The notes below the pieces were generated by a model. It was not told the origin of the DNA. It worked only from the letters and a program-made list of their open reading frames with translations, and ran no database searches. Both the position numbers and the translations under genes were made by a program. Below, in pieces: positions 4,765 through 5,381 of a stretch of DNA of 5,381 bases. The first letter of the stretch is position 1. Every line of letters starts with the position of its first letter. Origin of the DNA: Acetobacteraceae bacterium (GTDB lineage: Bacteria > Pseudomonadota > Alphaproteobacteria > Acetobacterales > Acetobacteraceae). The DNA is taken from positions 1-5,381 of the forward strand of contig CANJSR010000351.1 of assembly GCA_947476855.1 (NCBI GenBank), in the 5' to 3' direction.

Positions 4765-5381
4765 CTAGACCGCGCCGTCCGCTTTGAGCGCCGCCACCGC
4801 GGCCTCATTCAGGCCCAGCCAGTCGCTCAGGACCTGGTTCGTGTGCTCACCCAGCATCGGGGACGCCTTCACGCGGGTCGGCTTGCCATCGACGCGGACC
4901 GGCCAGGCCGGCATCTTGAAGGGGCGATGCACCGGGTGGACCATGGTCTGCATGATGCCGCGCGTCTCGAACGAGGTATCGGCGTTCAGCTCATCCGTAT
5001 CCAGCACCGCGCCGGCGGGGATGCCGGCTTCGCCGACCGCGTGCATGGCGTCGATCTTGTTGCGGGTGCGGGTCCAGGCGGAGATCACCTCATCCACCTC
5101 GGCTTCCCGCGCGACGCGGTCGGCCGGCGTGGCATAGCGCTTGTCGCCGATCAGTTCCTCCCGTCCCACCACCTTCAGCAGCCGATCCCAATGCTCCGGG
5201 TTCGCTCTGCTCGTCATGATGTAGACGTAGTCGTTCGGACCGCCGGGGGCGCAGGGATACAGGCCCATGGGGGCGTTGTTGATGCCGGGGACCTTGCTGC
5301 CGCCGCGCTGGGCGGCCTTGCCGGTCAGGCCCTGGGTCGCGAAGTTGATCCGCATGTAGTGCATGATCGCGTCCTGCATCG
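4765..5381 (-). CDS. Family III (CaiB/BaiF) CoA-transferase, formyl-CoA-transferase-like, C-terminal part (5' end outside window)
   Basis: About 205 residues of a family usually near 400 long; the frame is open at the right edge and the N-terminal half, with the catalytic Asp, is missing. Family III enzymes move CoA between carboxylic acids in the cytoplasm through an aspartyl-CoA intermediate. Seen: SMQDAIMHYMR at the start of the fragment, equivalent to the SMQDAVL segment of E. coli Frc; PGGPNDYVYI; HWDRLLKVVGREEL; the typical substrate-domain segment GIPAGAVLDTDEL; FETRGIMQTMVHP; and SPMLGEHTNQVLSDWLGL near the C-terminus. The similarity is strongest to formyl-CoA:oxalate CoA-transferases, but the GGGGQ loop known from Frc is not evident, so oxalate specificity is uncertain. 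An oxalyl-CoA decarboxylase gene beyond the edge would support that role; none is visible here. It ends at TAG (4765-4767), upstream of DUF1330. Confidence 0.9.
   Translation of the reverse strand, partial: MQDAIMHYMRINFATQGLTGKAAQRGGSKVPGINNAPMGLYPCAPGGPNDYVYIMTSRANPEHWDRLLKVVGREELIGDKRYATPADRVAREAEVDEVISAWTRTRNKIDAMHAVGEAGIPAGAVLDTDELNADTSFETRGIMQTMVHPVHRPFKMPAWPVRVDGKPTRVKASPMLGEHTNQVLSDWLGLNEAAVAALKADGAV

Overview
The window is a GC-rich chromosomal stretch. GC-biased third codon positions and the gene content suggest an alphaproteobacterium. A family such as Acetobacteraceae is plausible from the mix (H+-pyrophosphatase, upp followed by a histidine-phosphatase gene, formyl-CoA-transferase-like CoA-transferase), but this is inference and not proof. 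Most of it is ordinary housekeeping and metabolic DNA. I see no phage, IS element, CRISPR array, tRNA or rRNA.

Layout, left to right. (1) The 3' end of a membrane H+-translocating pyrophosphatase gene (+ strand, ends at 218), followed by a strong intrinsic terminator. (2) A convergent short-chain dehydrogenase/reductase on the - strand (279-1103). (3) An 88-bp divergent spacer with an operator-like inverted repeat. (4) A two-gene + strand operon: uracil phosphoribosyltransferase (upp, 1192-1830), overlapped by four bases by a histidine-phosphatase-family gene (GTG start, 1827-2411) whose usual RHG motif reads THA. (5) A 375-bp non-coding stretch (2412-2786) full of inverted repeats, including a REP-like hairpin ending in a T run that may also terminate the upp operon. 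(6) Two - strand genes, a stand-alone receiver-domain response regulator (3577-3939) and downstream of it a pirin-family cupin (2787-3482). (7) A 466-bp gap (3940-4405) containing a distinctly AT-rich island, with a possible promoter and a 33-codon ORF preceded by a purine-rich ribosome-binding site. (8) Two more - strand genes: a DUF1330 small protein (4406-4696) and, upstream of it, the C-terminal half of a family III (CaiB/BaiF, formyl-CoA-transferase-like) CoA-transferase that runs off the right edge. A near-perfect hairpin separates the two.

How the genes work together: pyrophosphatase and uracil salvage share PPi chemistry (upp releases PPi), but they are separate transcription units and I see no operonic link. 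Upp and the phosphatase are probably translationally coupled. The receiver protein and pirin may share a transcript.

No clear undescribed system is present. The items most worth a second look are the AT-rich island with its candidate small gene, a small family of three related intergenic palindromes (core CGGTAT-N-A-K-ACC), the altered phosphatase signature, and the divergent operator.
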